A stretch of 64,000 bases of DNA, taken from Terriglobia bacterium (GTDB lineage: Bacteria > Acidobacteriota > Terriglobia > Terriglobales > Acidobacteriaceae). This document shows positions 28,366-37,279 of this stretch, piece by piece. The DNA lies in NCBI GenBank assembly GCA_020073385.1, contig JAIQFH010000004.1, forward strand, positions 1 to 64,000, given 5' to 3'. The notes beneath the pieces are model-generated. The model did not search any database. It was not told the origin of the DNA and worked only from the letters and a program-made list of their open reading frames with translations. The position numbers and the translations under genes are program-made. Numbering within the stretch: the first letter of the stretch is position 1; the number at the start of each line of letters is the position of its first letter.

Positions 28366-29241
28366 GATCGCCTCCGTTCGCCTCGTCACGTTCCACGCGT
28401 GCAGAAATATAAGTCCGCATTCCGTACCCTGTGAGCAGCAGGATCACTCACGCCGCTAACGACAACGAGGCGTGCTCCGCGCCTGTTGAGAATTATCGAG
28501 GCCCAGAACTGCTTGTTCTGATTCACCCGTGTAACGTTTGAAACGATCCCCACCGGCCCTTCCCCTAGCTTCAGCGCGGATCGTTCCCGAGTGCGTCGCA
28601 GAGCGAAAGGCAGAAACGCGCCTGCAGCCGAGCGGGTCGTATGCCCCGACCTGAAGGTCCTTTTATCAGGAGCGACACCAGTTGTCGAAACTCTCCAAAT
28701 GTCATCGAGCGATTACAGCTGGACAGCCCCAAGTGGCAGAGAACATACCGTCATCGCGGTCAGGTGTCAAGCACTCTGCTGCTGGGCGGCTCTCTCCTGC
28801 CGTTAACTAGGCGCGTTTGCTCTCAGATGGAGTGGAGGCCCCGGACAGAGTTGAACTGCCGACCAACACTTTAGGAAATTGGCGCTTCACTCGGATACTG
28901 CGTCACGCGAATGTCGGTCGGCGACGAGAATGAATTCATTGCGCGAGCGTCTTCCCTCCTTCAACAAACAAGGTGTCGCGCCCTCGCTTAAGGCGGCATG
29001 AGCAAATCGTCCCCTCTTCCAATTAGCTGTTAGCCGTTCTCCAGAATAGAAATCCTGGACCACATCTGTCCATCGGAGCAAGTGCCCACTCAGGTTTTGC
29101 GCAAGATCACAGCCGTCTGTGAACTCGGTCACATCCTTCCGCTCGCGGCAATGGTACATAGGCGCAATCCGTGCATGAGGAAGGGTGCTGGACCGTTTCC
29201 AGGCTGAACGAGCCCAGCGTACTCCCAGGAAGGATGACCTT
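28366..29241. other. Gene-poor region before the hydrogenase operon
   Basis: An 876-base stretch with no confidently supported protein gene. It contains a possible tRNA 3' remnant near 28833-28880 and should contain the hydrogenase promoter. A minus-strand frame at 28887-29327 is open but overlaps the hydrogenase start and has no ribosome binding site. Confidence 0.5.
28833..28880 (-). pseudogene. Possible tRNA 3' fragment (Arg CCT-like)
   Basis: Read on the minus strand, this segment ends CGGGGCCTCCA, like an acceptor arm plus CCA. It is preceded by a plausible T arm: stem GGCAG, loop TTCAACT, stem CTGTC (one G-T pair). Further in lies a loop-like TTCCTAA that would contain anticodon CCT. 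The 5' half (D arm, acceptor 5' strand, matching anticodon stem) is not recognisable, so this is at best a fragment. Such 3' tRNA pieces are often left by integrating elements that target tRNA genes, but no integrase is nearby. Confidence 0.35.
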
Positions 29242-30333
29242 ATGCTCCCGTTGAATGAGTCGTTTTTTGGGGCCCTGCAGCAGAAAGGTGTCAACCGCCG
29301 TCGCTTCATGAAGTTCTGCGCTGCCATGACAGCGACCTTAGCCCTTCCCCCGCGTTATGTGGCGCAAGTCGCGTCCGCGCTGGAGAAAACCAGGAAGCCG
29401 GTGCTGGTATGGCTGCAGTTCCAGGATTGCGCCGGGAACTCGGAGGCCATCCTGCGGTCGAGCAATCCCCCAGTGTTGGACGTGGTGCTGGATCTGCTTT
29501 CGTGGGAGTACCACGAGATCGTCATGGCGGGAGCTGGGCACCAGGCCGAAGCGGCCCTCAATCGCGTGGTGAAAGAAGAAAAGGGCAAGTATCTGGCGGT
29601 AGTCGAAGGGTCTATTCCCCTGGCCGACGACGGAGTCTACTGCACGGTTGCGGGGAAGACGGCGTTGTCAATCGCGAAGGAAGTTTGCTCGAACGCCGCG
29701 GCGACAATCGCGGCTGGAGCGTGCGCCTGGTATGGCGGGCTGGTGGCGGCGTCCCCGAATCCGACGGGAGCGGTAGGGATTTCGGAGGCGGTGCCGGAGG
29801 CCAAGGTCATCAACCTGGGCGGCTGCCCGCAGAATCCGGCGAACACGGCCGCGGTGCTGGTGCACTACCTCACATTCGGCGAACTGCCGGCGGTGGATCA
29901 ATACAACCGTCCGCTGTTTGCCTATGGGCGGGTCATCCACGACCAATGCGAGCGGCGTGCGCATTACGATGCCGGACGCTATACGCAGGAGTGGGGCGAC
30001 GAAGGCCATCGAAAAGGGTGGTGCCTTTACAAGATGGGCTGCAAAGGCCCGCAAGCAACGTTCAACTGCCCGTCCGTGCGATTCAATGACGGCACGAGCT
30101 GGCCGGTGAAGGCCGGCCACGGCTGCGTCGGCTGTGGCGGGTACAACTTCTGGGAGACCAAGTCTCCGTTCTACGAGCGGTTGCCGAATGTTCCGGGCTT
30201 CGGGGTAGACGTCAGCGCCGGGAAGATCGGCATCGGGATCACGGCGGCCGTAGCGGGAGCGACTGTCGTTCATGGAATCGCCAGCGCAGTTCGAGACCGC
30301 ATGCGGACCACACCCGGGCCCGAGAAACCATAA
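29242..30333 (+). CDS. hyaA: Uptake [NiFe]-hydrogenase small subunit
   Basis: A 363-residue exported iron-sulfur subunit passing electrons from the [NiFe] site to the membrane. The start is the ATG at 29242 behind AGGAAGG. A twin-arginine signal (NRRRFMKFCAAMTATLALP) targets the folded complex to the periplasm, and a C-terminal helix (IGIGITAAVAGATVVHGIA) anchors it. Distal and medial cluster ligands are present (HDQC, WCLYKMGC, TFNCPS, GHGCVGC). At the proximal cluster, Cys in FQDCAGNSE, GACAWYG and LGGCPQNP are present, but the residue aligning with the canonical second Cys of CxxC is Asn. The two extra Cys of oxygen-tolerant E. coli-type enzymes are absent (Gly in both). First gene of hyaABCD. 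Confidence 0.93.
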   Translation: MLPLNESFFGALQQKGVNRRRFMKFCAAMTATLALPPRYVAQVASALEKTRKPVLVWLQFQDCAGNSEAILRSSNPPVLDVVLDLLSWEYHEIVMAGAGHQAEAALNRVVKEEKGKYLAVVEGSIPLADDGVYCTVAGKTALSIAKEVCSNAAATIAAGACAWYGGLVAASPNPTGAVGISEAVPEAKVINLGGCPQNPANTAAVLVHYLTFGELPAVDQYNRPLFAYGRVIHDQCERRAHYDAGRYTQEWGDEGHRKGWCLYKMGCKGPQATFNCPSVRFNDGTSWPVKAGHGCVGCGGYNFWETKSPFYERLPNVPGFGVDVSAGKIGIGITAAVAGATVVHGIASAVRDRMRTTPGPEKP

Positions 30334-30354
30334 GAGCAGGCAGAGGAGGAGCGT

Positions 30355-32067
30355 ATGGCACGCATCGTAGTCGATCCAGTGACTCGCATTGAAGGCCATC
30401 TGCGCATTGAAGCCGAGGTGAACGGCGGCGCGGTCACCGATGCCTGGAGTTCCGGAACGATGTTTCGCGGGATCGAGCTGATCTTGCGGGGGCGCGATCC
30501 GCGCGAGGCGTGGATCTGGACGCAGCGTATCTGCGGGGTGTGCACGACGGTGCACGCGCTGACGTCGGTGCGGGCGGTCGAGGACGCGCTGGGAATCGAG
30601 GTGCCGACGAATGCGAATCTGATCCGCAACATCATAGGCGCCAGCCAATACGTGCAGGATCACGTCATCCACTTCTACCACCTGCATGCGCTCGACTGGG
30701 TGGACGTGACGCTGGCGCTCAAGGCCGATCCTGGAAAGACATCGCAACTCGCGGAGTCGATTTCGCCGTGGCCCAAGTCGAGCCGCAACTACTTCAAGGC
30801 GATTCAGGATCGGGTGAAGGCGCTAGTGGGGAGCAAGCAGCTCAGCTTGTTTAGTAGCGGGTATTGGGGGCATCCGGCGTATCACTTGCCACCCGAGGCG
30901 AATCTGCTTGCCGTGGCGCATTACATCGAGGCCCTGGAGTTCCAGAAAGACTACATCCGCATTCACGCCGTGCTGGGCGGGAAGAATCCGCATCTTCAGA
31001 CTTATCTGGTGGGCGGAATGGCGACTTCGATGGACCCGAACGAACCCGGAGCGACGATCAATCCCGAGCGGATCACGTTCCTCGCGGAACTCGCCAGCAA
31101 GGCGCAGGCGTTCGTGGATCAGGTGTACGTGCCGGATGTGCTGGCGGTGGCGAGTTTCTACAAGGACTGGTTCGGATATGGGGAGGGGTTGGGGAATTTC
31201 CTTTCTTATGGCGATTATCCGCAGGGAGGCGTGAAAGATCCGGCGCGGTTTTACCTGCAGCGCGGCGCGATCTTCGGGCATGACCTGTCGAAGGTGCATC
31301 CGGTGGACCCCGCGAACGTGTCGGAGTATGTGACGCACTCTTGGTACGAGTACGGCGATGGCGATCAGGCCGCGAAGAATCCTTACCAGGGTGAGACCAA
31401 GCCGAAATATACGGGACCGAAGCCGCCCTTTGAACATTTGGAGGTGGATCAGAAGTACTCGTGGCTGAAGGCGCCAAGGTATCAGGATCATCCGATGGAA
31501 GTGGGGCCGCTGTCGCGCATGTTGGTGGCGTATGCCTCTGGACATCCGGACGTGAAGCCGGCAGTGGATGCAGTGCTGGCTCACCTGAATGCGCCTGCCA
31601 CTGCGCTGTTCTCGACTTTAGGACGCGTTGCGGCTCGGGCGGTCGAAGCAAAAGTGATGGCGGGACAGGTCAGCAAGTGGGTGGCGGAGTTGGGCGACAA
31701 GCTGGGACACGGTGACTTGCGCATTCATGACGGGGAAAAGTGGGACCCTGATACCTGGCCGAAGGAGGCGCAGGGATGGGGTTTCCACGAGGCGCCGCGG
31801 GGATCTCTGGGACACTGGGTGCACATCGAAGACAAGAAGATTAAGAACTATCAGTGTGTGGTACCCACGACCTGGAATGCCGGACCGCGGGACGCCAAGG
31901 GGCAGCGCGGGGCCTACGAGGCGGCGCTAATGAAGACGCCAATTGCGGATCCGGAGCGTCCAGTGGAGATCCTGCGCACCGTGCATTCGTTCGATCCGTG
32001 CCTGGCGTGCGCGGTGCACGTGGTCGACGCTCGAGGAAGGCGGTTCACGCAGGTGAAAGCGAGTTGA
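30355..32067 (+). CDS. hyaB: Uptake [NiFe]-hydrogenase large subunit
   Basis: A 570-residue catalytic subunit. The four Ni-Fe cysteines are seen in the N-terminal motif RICGVCTTVH (near residue 60) and the C-terminal motif DPCLACAVHV (near residue 547). The tail after the terminal His (VVDARGRRFTQVKAS) is the usual peptide removed by the maturation protease after nickel insertion; that protease is encoded two genes downstream. The gene lies 21 bp after the small subunit with a GGAGGA ribosome binding site. The enzyme oxidises H2 in the periplasm, with the small subunit and cytochrome b passing electrons to quinone. The hyp accessory genes for the Fe(CN)2CO and nickel centre are not in this window. 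Confidence 0.96.
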   Translation: MARIVVDPVTRIEGHLRIEAEVNGGAVTDAWSSGTMFRGIELILRGRDPREAWIWTQRICGVCTTVHALTSVRAVEDALGIEVPTNANLIRNIIGASQYVQDHVIHFYHLHALDWVDVTLALKADPGKTSQLAESISPWPKSSRNYFKAIQDRVKALVGSKQLSLFSSGYWGHPAYHLPPEANLLAVAHYIEALEFQKDYIRIHAVLGGKNPHLQTYLVGGMATSMDPNEPGATINPERITFLAELASKAQAFVDQVYVPDVLAVASFYKDWFGYGEGLGNFLSYGDYPQGGVKDPARFYLQRGAIFGHDLSKVHPVDPANVSEYVTHSWYEYGDGDQAAKNPYQGETKPKYTGPKPPFEHLEVDQKYSWLKAPRYQDHPMEVGPLSRMLVAYASGHPDVKPAVDAVLAHLNAPATALFSTLGRVAARAVEAKVMAGQVSKWVAELGDKLGHGDLRIHDGEKWDPDTWPKEAQGWGFHEAPRGSLGHWVHIEDKKIKNYQCVVPTTWNAGPRDAKGQRGAYEAALMKTPIADPERPVEILRTVHSFDPCLACAVHVVDARGRRFTQVKAS

Positions 32068-32098
32068 GAGTCGCGTAACGCCACTGAAGGAGGCGGCA

Positions 32099-32836
32099 AT
32101 GGGCTCACTGGCACCGGGACAGCATGCATGGAGCGAGGCGCATCGACCCTACCCTTCCACTTTGCCAGTGCGGACGTATGTGTGGGAGTTGCCGGTGCGG
32201 GTATCGCACTGGCTCATCGTTCTCGCCATTGGCGTGCTGGCCTTCACCGGTTACTACATGCACGATCCTTTCATTGTGGCCAAGAGCAGTACGAGTTTCC
32301 TGATGGCGAAGATGCGATTTATTCATCTCGTAGCCGGGTCGGTGTTCATCAGTGCGTTTCTGCTGCGCATGTATTGGTTTTTTGTGGGGAATGACTGGTC
32401 GAGTTGGCGGTCGTTTTGGCCCATCAAGAAACGGCAGTGGCGAGGCATGGGGAACATGGTTGCCTACTACAGCTTTCTGAAAAAAGATCTTGTACACCAT
32501 GTGGGCCACAACGCACTGGCGGCAGTTACGTATCTGCTGATGTTCACGTTCATGCTGATTGAAATCATCACGGGGCTCACTCTTTATACGCATGTGAGAG
32601 GATCGTGGCTGCTGGGATGGCTATTCCGCTGGATTCCTGGAGTGATCGATATTCAATACCTGCGGCTGGCGCATTTCTGCATCATGTTCACGTTCTTCGC
32701 GTTCGTGATTCACCACGTGTACAGCGCTGTGCTGGTTTCGTGGGAAGAGCGGAATGGGCTGATTGAGAGCATTTTCACGGGCTACAAGTTCATCCCCAGG
32801 CATGAGTTGGAAGAGGATTCAGACCAGGTGAAGTGA
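32099..32836 (+). CDS. hyaC: Hydrogenase b-type cytochrome subunit
   Basis: A 245-residue membrane protein with four to five helices and diheme cytochrome b features: ELPVRVSHWLIVLAIGVLAF, MRFIHLVAGSVFISAFLLRMY, HHVGHNALAAVTYLLMFTFM and LRLAHFCIMFTFFAFVIHHVY supply the conserved heme histidines. It links the periplasmic hydrogenase dimer to the quinone pool. It follows hyaB by 31 bp and has an AGGAGG ribosome binding site. Its stop codon overlaps the protease gene start (GTGA). Confidence 0.93.
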   Translation: MGSLAPGQHAWSEAHRPYPSTLPVRTYVWELPVRVSHWLIVLAIGVLAFTGYYMHDPFIVAKSSTSFLMAKMRFIHLVAGSVFISAFLLRMYWFFVGNDWSSWRSFWPIKKRQWRGMGNMVAYYSFLKKDLVHHVGHNALAAVTYLLMFTFMLIEIITGLTLYTHVRGSWLLGWLFRWIPGVIDIQYLRLAHFCIMFTFFAFVIHHVYSAVLVSWEERNGLIESIFTGYKFIPRHELEEDSDQVK

Positions 32837-33324
32837 TGGAGGCAGGGCCGGGCAAAACCGTGGTGTTGGGGCTGGGGAATATTCTTCACGCCGATGATGG
32901 GGCGGGAGCGCAGGCAATCAAGCGACTGCGCGAAGATCGGCGAGTGCCGGCAGATGTGAGCCTAGTGGAGGGTGGGACGCTGGGGCTGGAGCTACTTTCT
33001 TACGTTTGGGATTGTTCGCGCCTGATTGTGATCGATGCGGTGGACGTGGGGGAGGCTCCGGGCACGATGGTACGGATGTCGGGAGAGGAATTGAATTCCT
33101 TGCCCGGCAACAGCAGCGTACACCAGTTGGGTGTCTCCGATCTGCTGGTGGCGTTGCGAGTGCTGGCGCAGCGACAGCCTGCGGTCGTGCTGCTGGGCGT
33201 ACAGCCTGCGAATACGGATTGGAGCACTGAGTTGTCTACTCGAGTCACGGCCGCGATGAATTCCTTGGTGGAGGCAGCGGTGCGGGAGTTATGCCCGCAG
33301 GGACAAGCAGAGCCCGCGGCGTAA
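32833..33324 (+). CDS. hyaD: Hydrogenase maturation protease
   Basis: A 163-residue M52-family endopeptidase that trims the C-terminus of the large subunit. Nickel-sensing acidic and His residues are in VLGLGNILHADDGAGAQAI (Asp near 22), IVIDAVDVGEAPG (Asp near 68) and SSVHQLGVSDLL (His near 97). Length and motif order match HyaD/HupD. The GTG at 32833 and ATG at 32836 are both possible starts. Last gene of the hydrogenase operon. Confidence 0.93.
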   Translation: MMEAGPGKTVVLGLGNILHADDGAGAQAIKRLREDRRVPADVSLVEGGTLGLELLSYVWDCSRLIVIDAVDVGEAPGTMVRMSGEELNSLPGNSSVHQLGVSDLLVALRVLAQRQPAVVLLGVQPANTDWSTELSTRVTAAMNSLVEAAVRELCPQGQAEPAA

Positions 33325-33811
33325 GGCCCCTTCGCCCCACCGCAGGTTTCTCGTGAGTCTAGCCATCGTCGCTGCACCCTCCGAATGCACGTCCTCGGCC
33401 GTGCAATCTGGTTGCACAAATTGGGACCTTGATACCCTGCATCGATCAGCAACGGTGGAGGCGGTCCGTGCGTCGGAACCCTCGATTTCCAGTACCTCCT
33501 CGAGAACCTCACAGCTTCAACGAAGTCGAAGCTATCCATCGCTCTGGGAACCATGAGGGATTTTACCTCGCAGACTGACGTAATCAGGCCTTGGCACAAG
33601 CTCGCGCCTTGTGTTCGCCGAGAACCCAGGTCAAAGTGATTTAGCGATTCATGTTCCACACAAATCGTTACGCGATTAGGGCGGTTTGGTTCCATCCTCG
33701 GCCGATTCTACTTCGATTTCGCTACTTGACGCTATCAAGACACATATGGACTTTGGCAAAAACATCCCTACTTCTCCCAAAATCGGGGAGAAGTGGGGCA
33801 CTCATTTCTTG
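33325..33811. other. Intergenic region between hyaD and the epimerase
   Basis: A 487-base stretch between two convergent genes. I see no RNA gene or repeat. A minus-strand open frame (33000-33695) runs antisense into hyaD and is judged a shadow. Confidence 0.45.
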
Positions 33812-34783
33812 CTAGCGCCTGAGGTCCGAGGTCTGAAGGCCGACGCCTGTCTTGCGATACCACTCTACCGTCCGCCGCAGGCCCTCTTCGAAATCTACTT
33901 TGGATTTGTAGCCTAGACCGGCTTCGGCTTTCGAGATATCCGCGAGTGAGTGCTTAATGTCGCCACCGCGCTCGGTGCCGTACTTCGGTTTGCCTTTGTA
34001 GGAAGTCAGTCCCTGCAGAAGGTTGAAGGTTTCATTCAGCGTGACCCTGCGTCCAGTGGCGACGTTGAACATTTGTCCGGCGGCCTTCTGCGCTGGAGCG
34101 GTGCAGGCCAACAGATTCGCTTCGACCGCGTTGTCGATGTAGGTGAAGTCGCGGCTTTGTTCGCCGTCCCCGTGAATGGTCGGCTGCTCGCCGCGCAGCA
34201 TTTGCGTGATGAACTTGGCCAACACGCCCGAGTATGGAGACGATGGATCCTGCCGCGGGCCGAAGATATTGAAGTAGCGGAGGCAGACGGTTTCAAGGCC
34301 GTAGCATCGGTAAAACGAAATCATGTAATGTTCGCTGGCCAACTTGGCAACTGCATACGGAGAGATCGGGTCCGGCTTCATCTCCTCGTGCTTGGGCAGC
34401 GTGGGCGTGTCACCGTAAGCAGACGACGAAGCCGCGTAGACCACGCGCTTCACTTTCGCGTCGCGAGCGGCAACCAGTACATTCACCGTGCCGTCGATGT
34501 TGGCGCGATTGCTGCCGAGCGGGTCAAGAACCGATTTCGGTACGGAAGGAATGGCGGCCTGGTGAAGAATGAAATCGACTCCGGCGCAAGCCTTGTGCAT
34601 CGCGGGAAGATCGCAGATGTCGGCCTCGCGAAAGTCGCTGCGATCGAGAATCTCGGCAATGTTTTCGCGGTTGCCCGTGGACAGGTTGTCGACGCCTCGT
34701 ACTTGATCACCGCGAGAGAGCACAGCCCGCGCCAGAGACGATCCGATGAAGCCAGCGATGCCGGTTATCAGGTAGAGAGACAT
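33812..34783 (-). CDS. NAD-dependent sugar nucleotide epimerase (extended SDR)
   Basis: A 323-residue extended short-chain dehydrogenase. Features: Rossmann motif TGIAGFIGS at residues 7-15, RGVDNLSTGNREN after strand 2, HQAAIPSVPKSV, the catalytic AASSSAYG and SPYAVAKL (YxxxK), RYFNIFGPRQDP and a C-terminal sugar-binding part (QSRDFTYIDNAVEAN). The DP..SNRANIDGTVNVL segment and the overall pattern resemble UDP-GlcNAc/UDP-glucose C4-epimerases of the WbpP/GalE type. It probably makes a sugar nucleotide for envelope polysaccharide. It has no close operon partner; the hydrogenase operon converges on it. Confidence 0.85.
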   Translation of the reverse strand: MSLYLITGIAGFIGSSLARAVLSRGDQVRGVDNLSTGNRENIAEILDRSDFREADICDLPAMHKACAGVDFILHQAAIPSVPKSVLDPLGSNRANIDGTVNVLVAARDAKVKRVVYAASSSAYGDTPTLPKHEEMKPDPISPYAVAKLASEHYMISFYRCYGLETVCLRYFNIFGPRQDPSSPYSGVLAKFITQMLRGEQPTIHGDGEQSRDFTYIDNAVEANLLACTAPAQKAAGQMFNVATGRRVTLNETFNLLQGLTSYKGKPKYGTERGGDIKHSLADISKAEAGLGYKSKVDFEEGLRRTVEWYRKTGVGLQTSDLRR

Positions 34784-35134
34784 GATCCATCATCATAGCG
34801 AAATGTCGTGAAGAACAGGTTTCAAAGAAGGTTCCGGCCGAAATCTGTGGCGGGTGCGGCTTCGAGTTTCGTGAGTTTTCCGCAGTGCGATAATTGTTGC
34901 AGTCGTTCTCTTGACACATTTTGAGAGCCCGGTTCATAGTGGGCGGCTGAATTTGGCCCTGATTTACCTTCGCGGGGCTACTCCTTAAACGACTGACTCG
35001 TCGCCGCCAAACTGTTTCTCTTATGCGACGGGAGAGCGTTAAAATCCTTGGCTGGTGTGAAGCGAATCTCGACGTTGTCGCGATGAACGGGGGATGGTTC
35101 ACTACTACGCGATCGAGGATATGAGGACGAAGCG
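34784..35134. other. Divergent intergenic region before the halogenase-like gene
   Basis: A 351-base stretch between the leftward epimerase and the rightward flavoenzyme gene. It should hold two promoters. No gene, repeat or structured RNA stands out. Confidence 0.45.
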
Positions 35135-36493
35135 TTGGTTCTTACAAAGCCAGATTTCGATGTTGCGATAATTGGTGGAGGGCCGGCTGGATCCTCGATG
35201 GGGGCCTATCTGGCCAAGGCCGGGGTAAGTAGCGTCGTGTTTGAGCGTGAGCTGTTTCCGCGGCCTCATGTGGGCGAGTCGTTGGTCCCTTCTTCGACGC
35301 GCGTCTTCAAGGACCTTGATTTTCTCCCTCAGATGGAAGAGGCGAAGTTTCCCCACAAGTTTGGCGCGGTGTGGACTGCGGACGACAAGCAAAAAGTTCC
35401 TTATCAACTGGGATGGGAGGGGCTGGCCGCGGATTGCCATGCTGACATCCGCTTCGACGAGCGTGACCAGCCGGGCGTCGACAAGAATTACACATACCAT
35501 GTGGATCGCGGCAAGTTCGACCTGATGCTGTTGCAGCACGCCAACAAGTTGGGAGCGGCGGTGTATGAAGGCGTGAGGGTGAGCGCGGTCGATTTCGGCC
35601 CTAAGGAGCCGGTGGTGCGTTTCACCATGGGGCGAAACGGAAAAGAGATGGGCGTCAGCGCAAGAATGGTTGTGGATGCCAGCGGCCGGAATACTTTTCT
35701 GGGCAACCAGCTCAAGCTCAAGGTGCAGGATACAGTGTTCGACCAGTACGCCATCCACACCTGGTTCAACAACTACGATCGCAAGGTCTTTTCCAGGGAA
35801 GATGACCACCGCGACTACATCTTCATACACTTCCTGCCCATTTCCAACACCTGGATCTGGCAGATTCCGATTACCAATACCGTGACCAGCTTAGGCGTGG
35901 TCACGCAGAAGAAGAACTTTGCGAAATCGAAAAGCGATCGGGAAAAGTTCTTCTGGGAGTCGGTTGCCTCGCGGCCAAGGCTCGGAGAAACGCTCCGCAA
36001 GGCCGACCGGATCCGCCCATTCAAGGACGAGGGTGACTACAGCTACGCGATGAAGCAGATTTGTGGTGACCGGTTCGTGATGGTCGGCGATGCCGGGCGC
36101 TTCGTCGACCCGATCTTTTCCACGGGAGTGAGTATTGCGCTGAACAGCTCGCGCTTCGCGCACAAAGACATCCTGGCTGCGCTGGAGACGAATGATTTTT
36201 CGCGGCAGAGTTTCGCCACCTTCGAGAGCACGCTTCGGGTGGGAACGAAGAACTGGTATGACTTCATCACTGTGTACTACCGTCTGAACGTGCTGTTCAC
36301 CTACTTCATCAATGATCCAAAGTACCGTCTGGACGTGTTGAAGCTGTTGCAAGGTGATGTGTACGACGACGCCGCGCCGCCGGTGCTGCAGAAGATGCGC
36401 ACCATGGTCGCGGAGGTCGAGCAGAACCAGACCCATCCCTGGCACAAGATGCTAGGCGATCTGACCTCGAACGCATTCCGTCCGGAGTTTTAA
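35135..36493 (+). CDS. Flavin-dependent halogenase-like FAD enzyme
   Basis: A 452-residue FAD-binding protein. The dinucleotide fold is VAIIGGGPAGSS at residues 10-21. Two signatures used to diagnose flavin-dependent halogenases are present: W-x-W-x-I-P in NTWIWQIPI (near residue 244) and F-x2-P-x2-S-x-G in RFVDPIFSTGVS (near residue 327). A candidate catalytic Lys lies in FPHKFGAVW near residue 74, after PHVGESLVP. Known relatives chlorinate or brominate phenols, pyrroles or carrier-bound acyl groups using FADH2, O2 and halide. No flavin reductase or biosynthetic partner is adjacent, and some proteins with these motifs are not proven halogenases. The start is TTG at 35135 behind GAGGA, seven bases upstream. 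Confidence 0.8.
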   Translation: MVLTKPDFDVAIIGGGPAGSSMGAYLAKAGVSSVVFERELFPRPHVGESLVPSSTRVFKDLDFLPQMEEAKFPHKFGAVWTADDKQKVPYQLGWEGLAADCHADIRFDERDQPGVDKNYTYHVDRGKFDLMLLQHANKLGAAVYEGVRVSAVDFGPKEPVVRFTMGRNGKEMGVSARMVVDASGRNTFLGNQLKLKVQDTVFDQYAIHTWFNNYDRKVFSREDDHRDYIFIHFLPISNTWIWQIPITNTVTSLGVVTQKKNFAKSKSDREKFFWESVASRPRLGETLRKADRIRPFKDEGDYSYAMKQICGDRFVMVGDAGRFVDPIFSTGVSIALNSSRFAHKDILAALETNDFSRQSFATFESTLRVGTKNWYDFITVYYRLNVLFTYFINDPKYRLDVLKLLQGDVYDDAAPPVLQKMRTMVAEVEQNQTHPWHKMLGDLTSNAFRPEF

Positions 36494-36611
36494 TCCGTGG
36501 TGCGCGGGGGAAGGCGATATGCTCTTGCAAGAAGCGAATTTTTTAGAATGACACAAGTCGGCAGAGTGGTGACATAATTTCCGAGAGTTGCTGCTGTAAT
36601 CAGGAGGCACG

Positions 36612-37013
36612 ATGAAAAAGCATTTTTCTTTGTTGTTAGCTGCTGGTGTGGTTCTTATTTTTGCGGTTGGAGTGAGTGCGGGTGATCTTGGAACGAAGGG
36701 CAAAGCCTGGCTCGATCCCCATAACGAACCGGCCGCCATCAATGTCAATGGCAAGTGGCATGAGAAGGCATGGGGAAGGGTTACCCTCATTCAAGCTCAG
36801 GGCAGCAGGGACGTGACCGGAGACGGCGATGGCTGGGATATCACAGGTGTCGTCAGCGGCAAGCAGGTTTTCCTGCTCTTCTCCCATCATGGCAAAGTTA
36901 ACTATTCCGCGCAGCTGACGTCAGAAGCCGATGGCAGCCTCAGCGGGACCTACTCAAGAGGCTTCATGAATGAAAAGTCGAAGGGCAGGTCCATGCACCT
37001 GATAAAAGAGTAA
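36612..37013 (+). CDS. Small secreted protein (133 aa)
   Basis: The start ATG at 36612 has AGGAGG six bases upstream. A signal peptide (MKKHFSLLLAAGVVLIFAVG, cut near VSA-GD) precedes a beta-rich domain of about 105 residues (NVNGKWHEKAWGRVTLIQAQ, GWDITGVVSGKQVFLLFSH, GSLSGTYSRGFMNE). It looks like a small periplasmic beta-sandwich or barrel, but I recognise no named family. Confidence 0.65.
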   Translation: MKKHFSLLLAAGVVLIFAVGVSAGDLGTKGKAWLDPHNEPAAINVNGKWHEKAWGRVTLIQAQGSRDVTGDGDGWDITGVVSGKQVFLLFSHHGKVNYSAQLTSEADGSLSGTYSRGFMNEKSKGRSMHLIKE

Positions 37014-37124
37014 AGAAGGTCGTCCAGCCCCGGCTTCGTTTAGCGGAATGTGTGTGCTCTTTGGAAACCCATTGAGAGTATGATGTCCGCGGGCGGAAGG
37101 CTCGCTCAAGATTGCGTGATAACA

Positions 37125-37260
37125 GGCTGCGGAAAGACTCTCACCCGACGGACATTTTAACCTCAGCGGCTGAAGCCGTTATTCCAAACGAAGCAGTTAT
37201 CGCAGCGCTAAAGCGCTGCGCCACCCAAAATCGATTGACCGATCGACGTTTTCCGCAGCC
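37125..37260. repeat. Palindromic dispersed repeat, copy 1 (136 bp)
   Basis: Bounded by an inverted pair: GGCTGCGGAAA at the left and TTTTCCGCAGCC at the right (37249-37260). Inside are two hairpins: CGGCTGAAGCCG at 37167-37178 and the perfect CGCAGCGCT-AA-AGCGCTGCG at 37201-37220. A second copy with the same architecture lies at 38597-38727. The element ends four bases before the ribosome binding site of the next gene. It resembles REP/MITE-like extragenic palindromes. Confidence 0.7.
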
Positions 37261-37279
37261 CGCTAAGGAGCTGCTTGTC

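Noticed and set aside
29150-29180. Sigma-54-like promoter (TGGTAC...GC) upstream of the hydrogenase genes
   Set aside because: The TGGTAC is present but the -12 GC is not at the required spacing, so the match is not convincing.
28887-29327. Minus-strand open frame of 146 codons before the hydrogenase operon
   Set aside because: It overlaps the hydrogenase start antisense, has no ribosome binding site and no recognisable motif.
33000-33695. Minus-strand open frame of 231 codons antisense to hyaD
   Set aside because: The overlapping hyaD frame is clearly a maturation protease; the antisense frame is rich in Arg, Ser and Cys as expected for a shadow.
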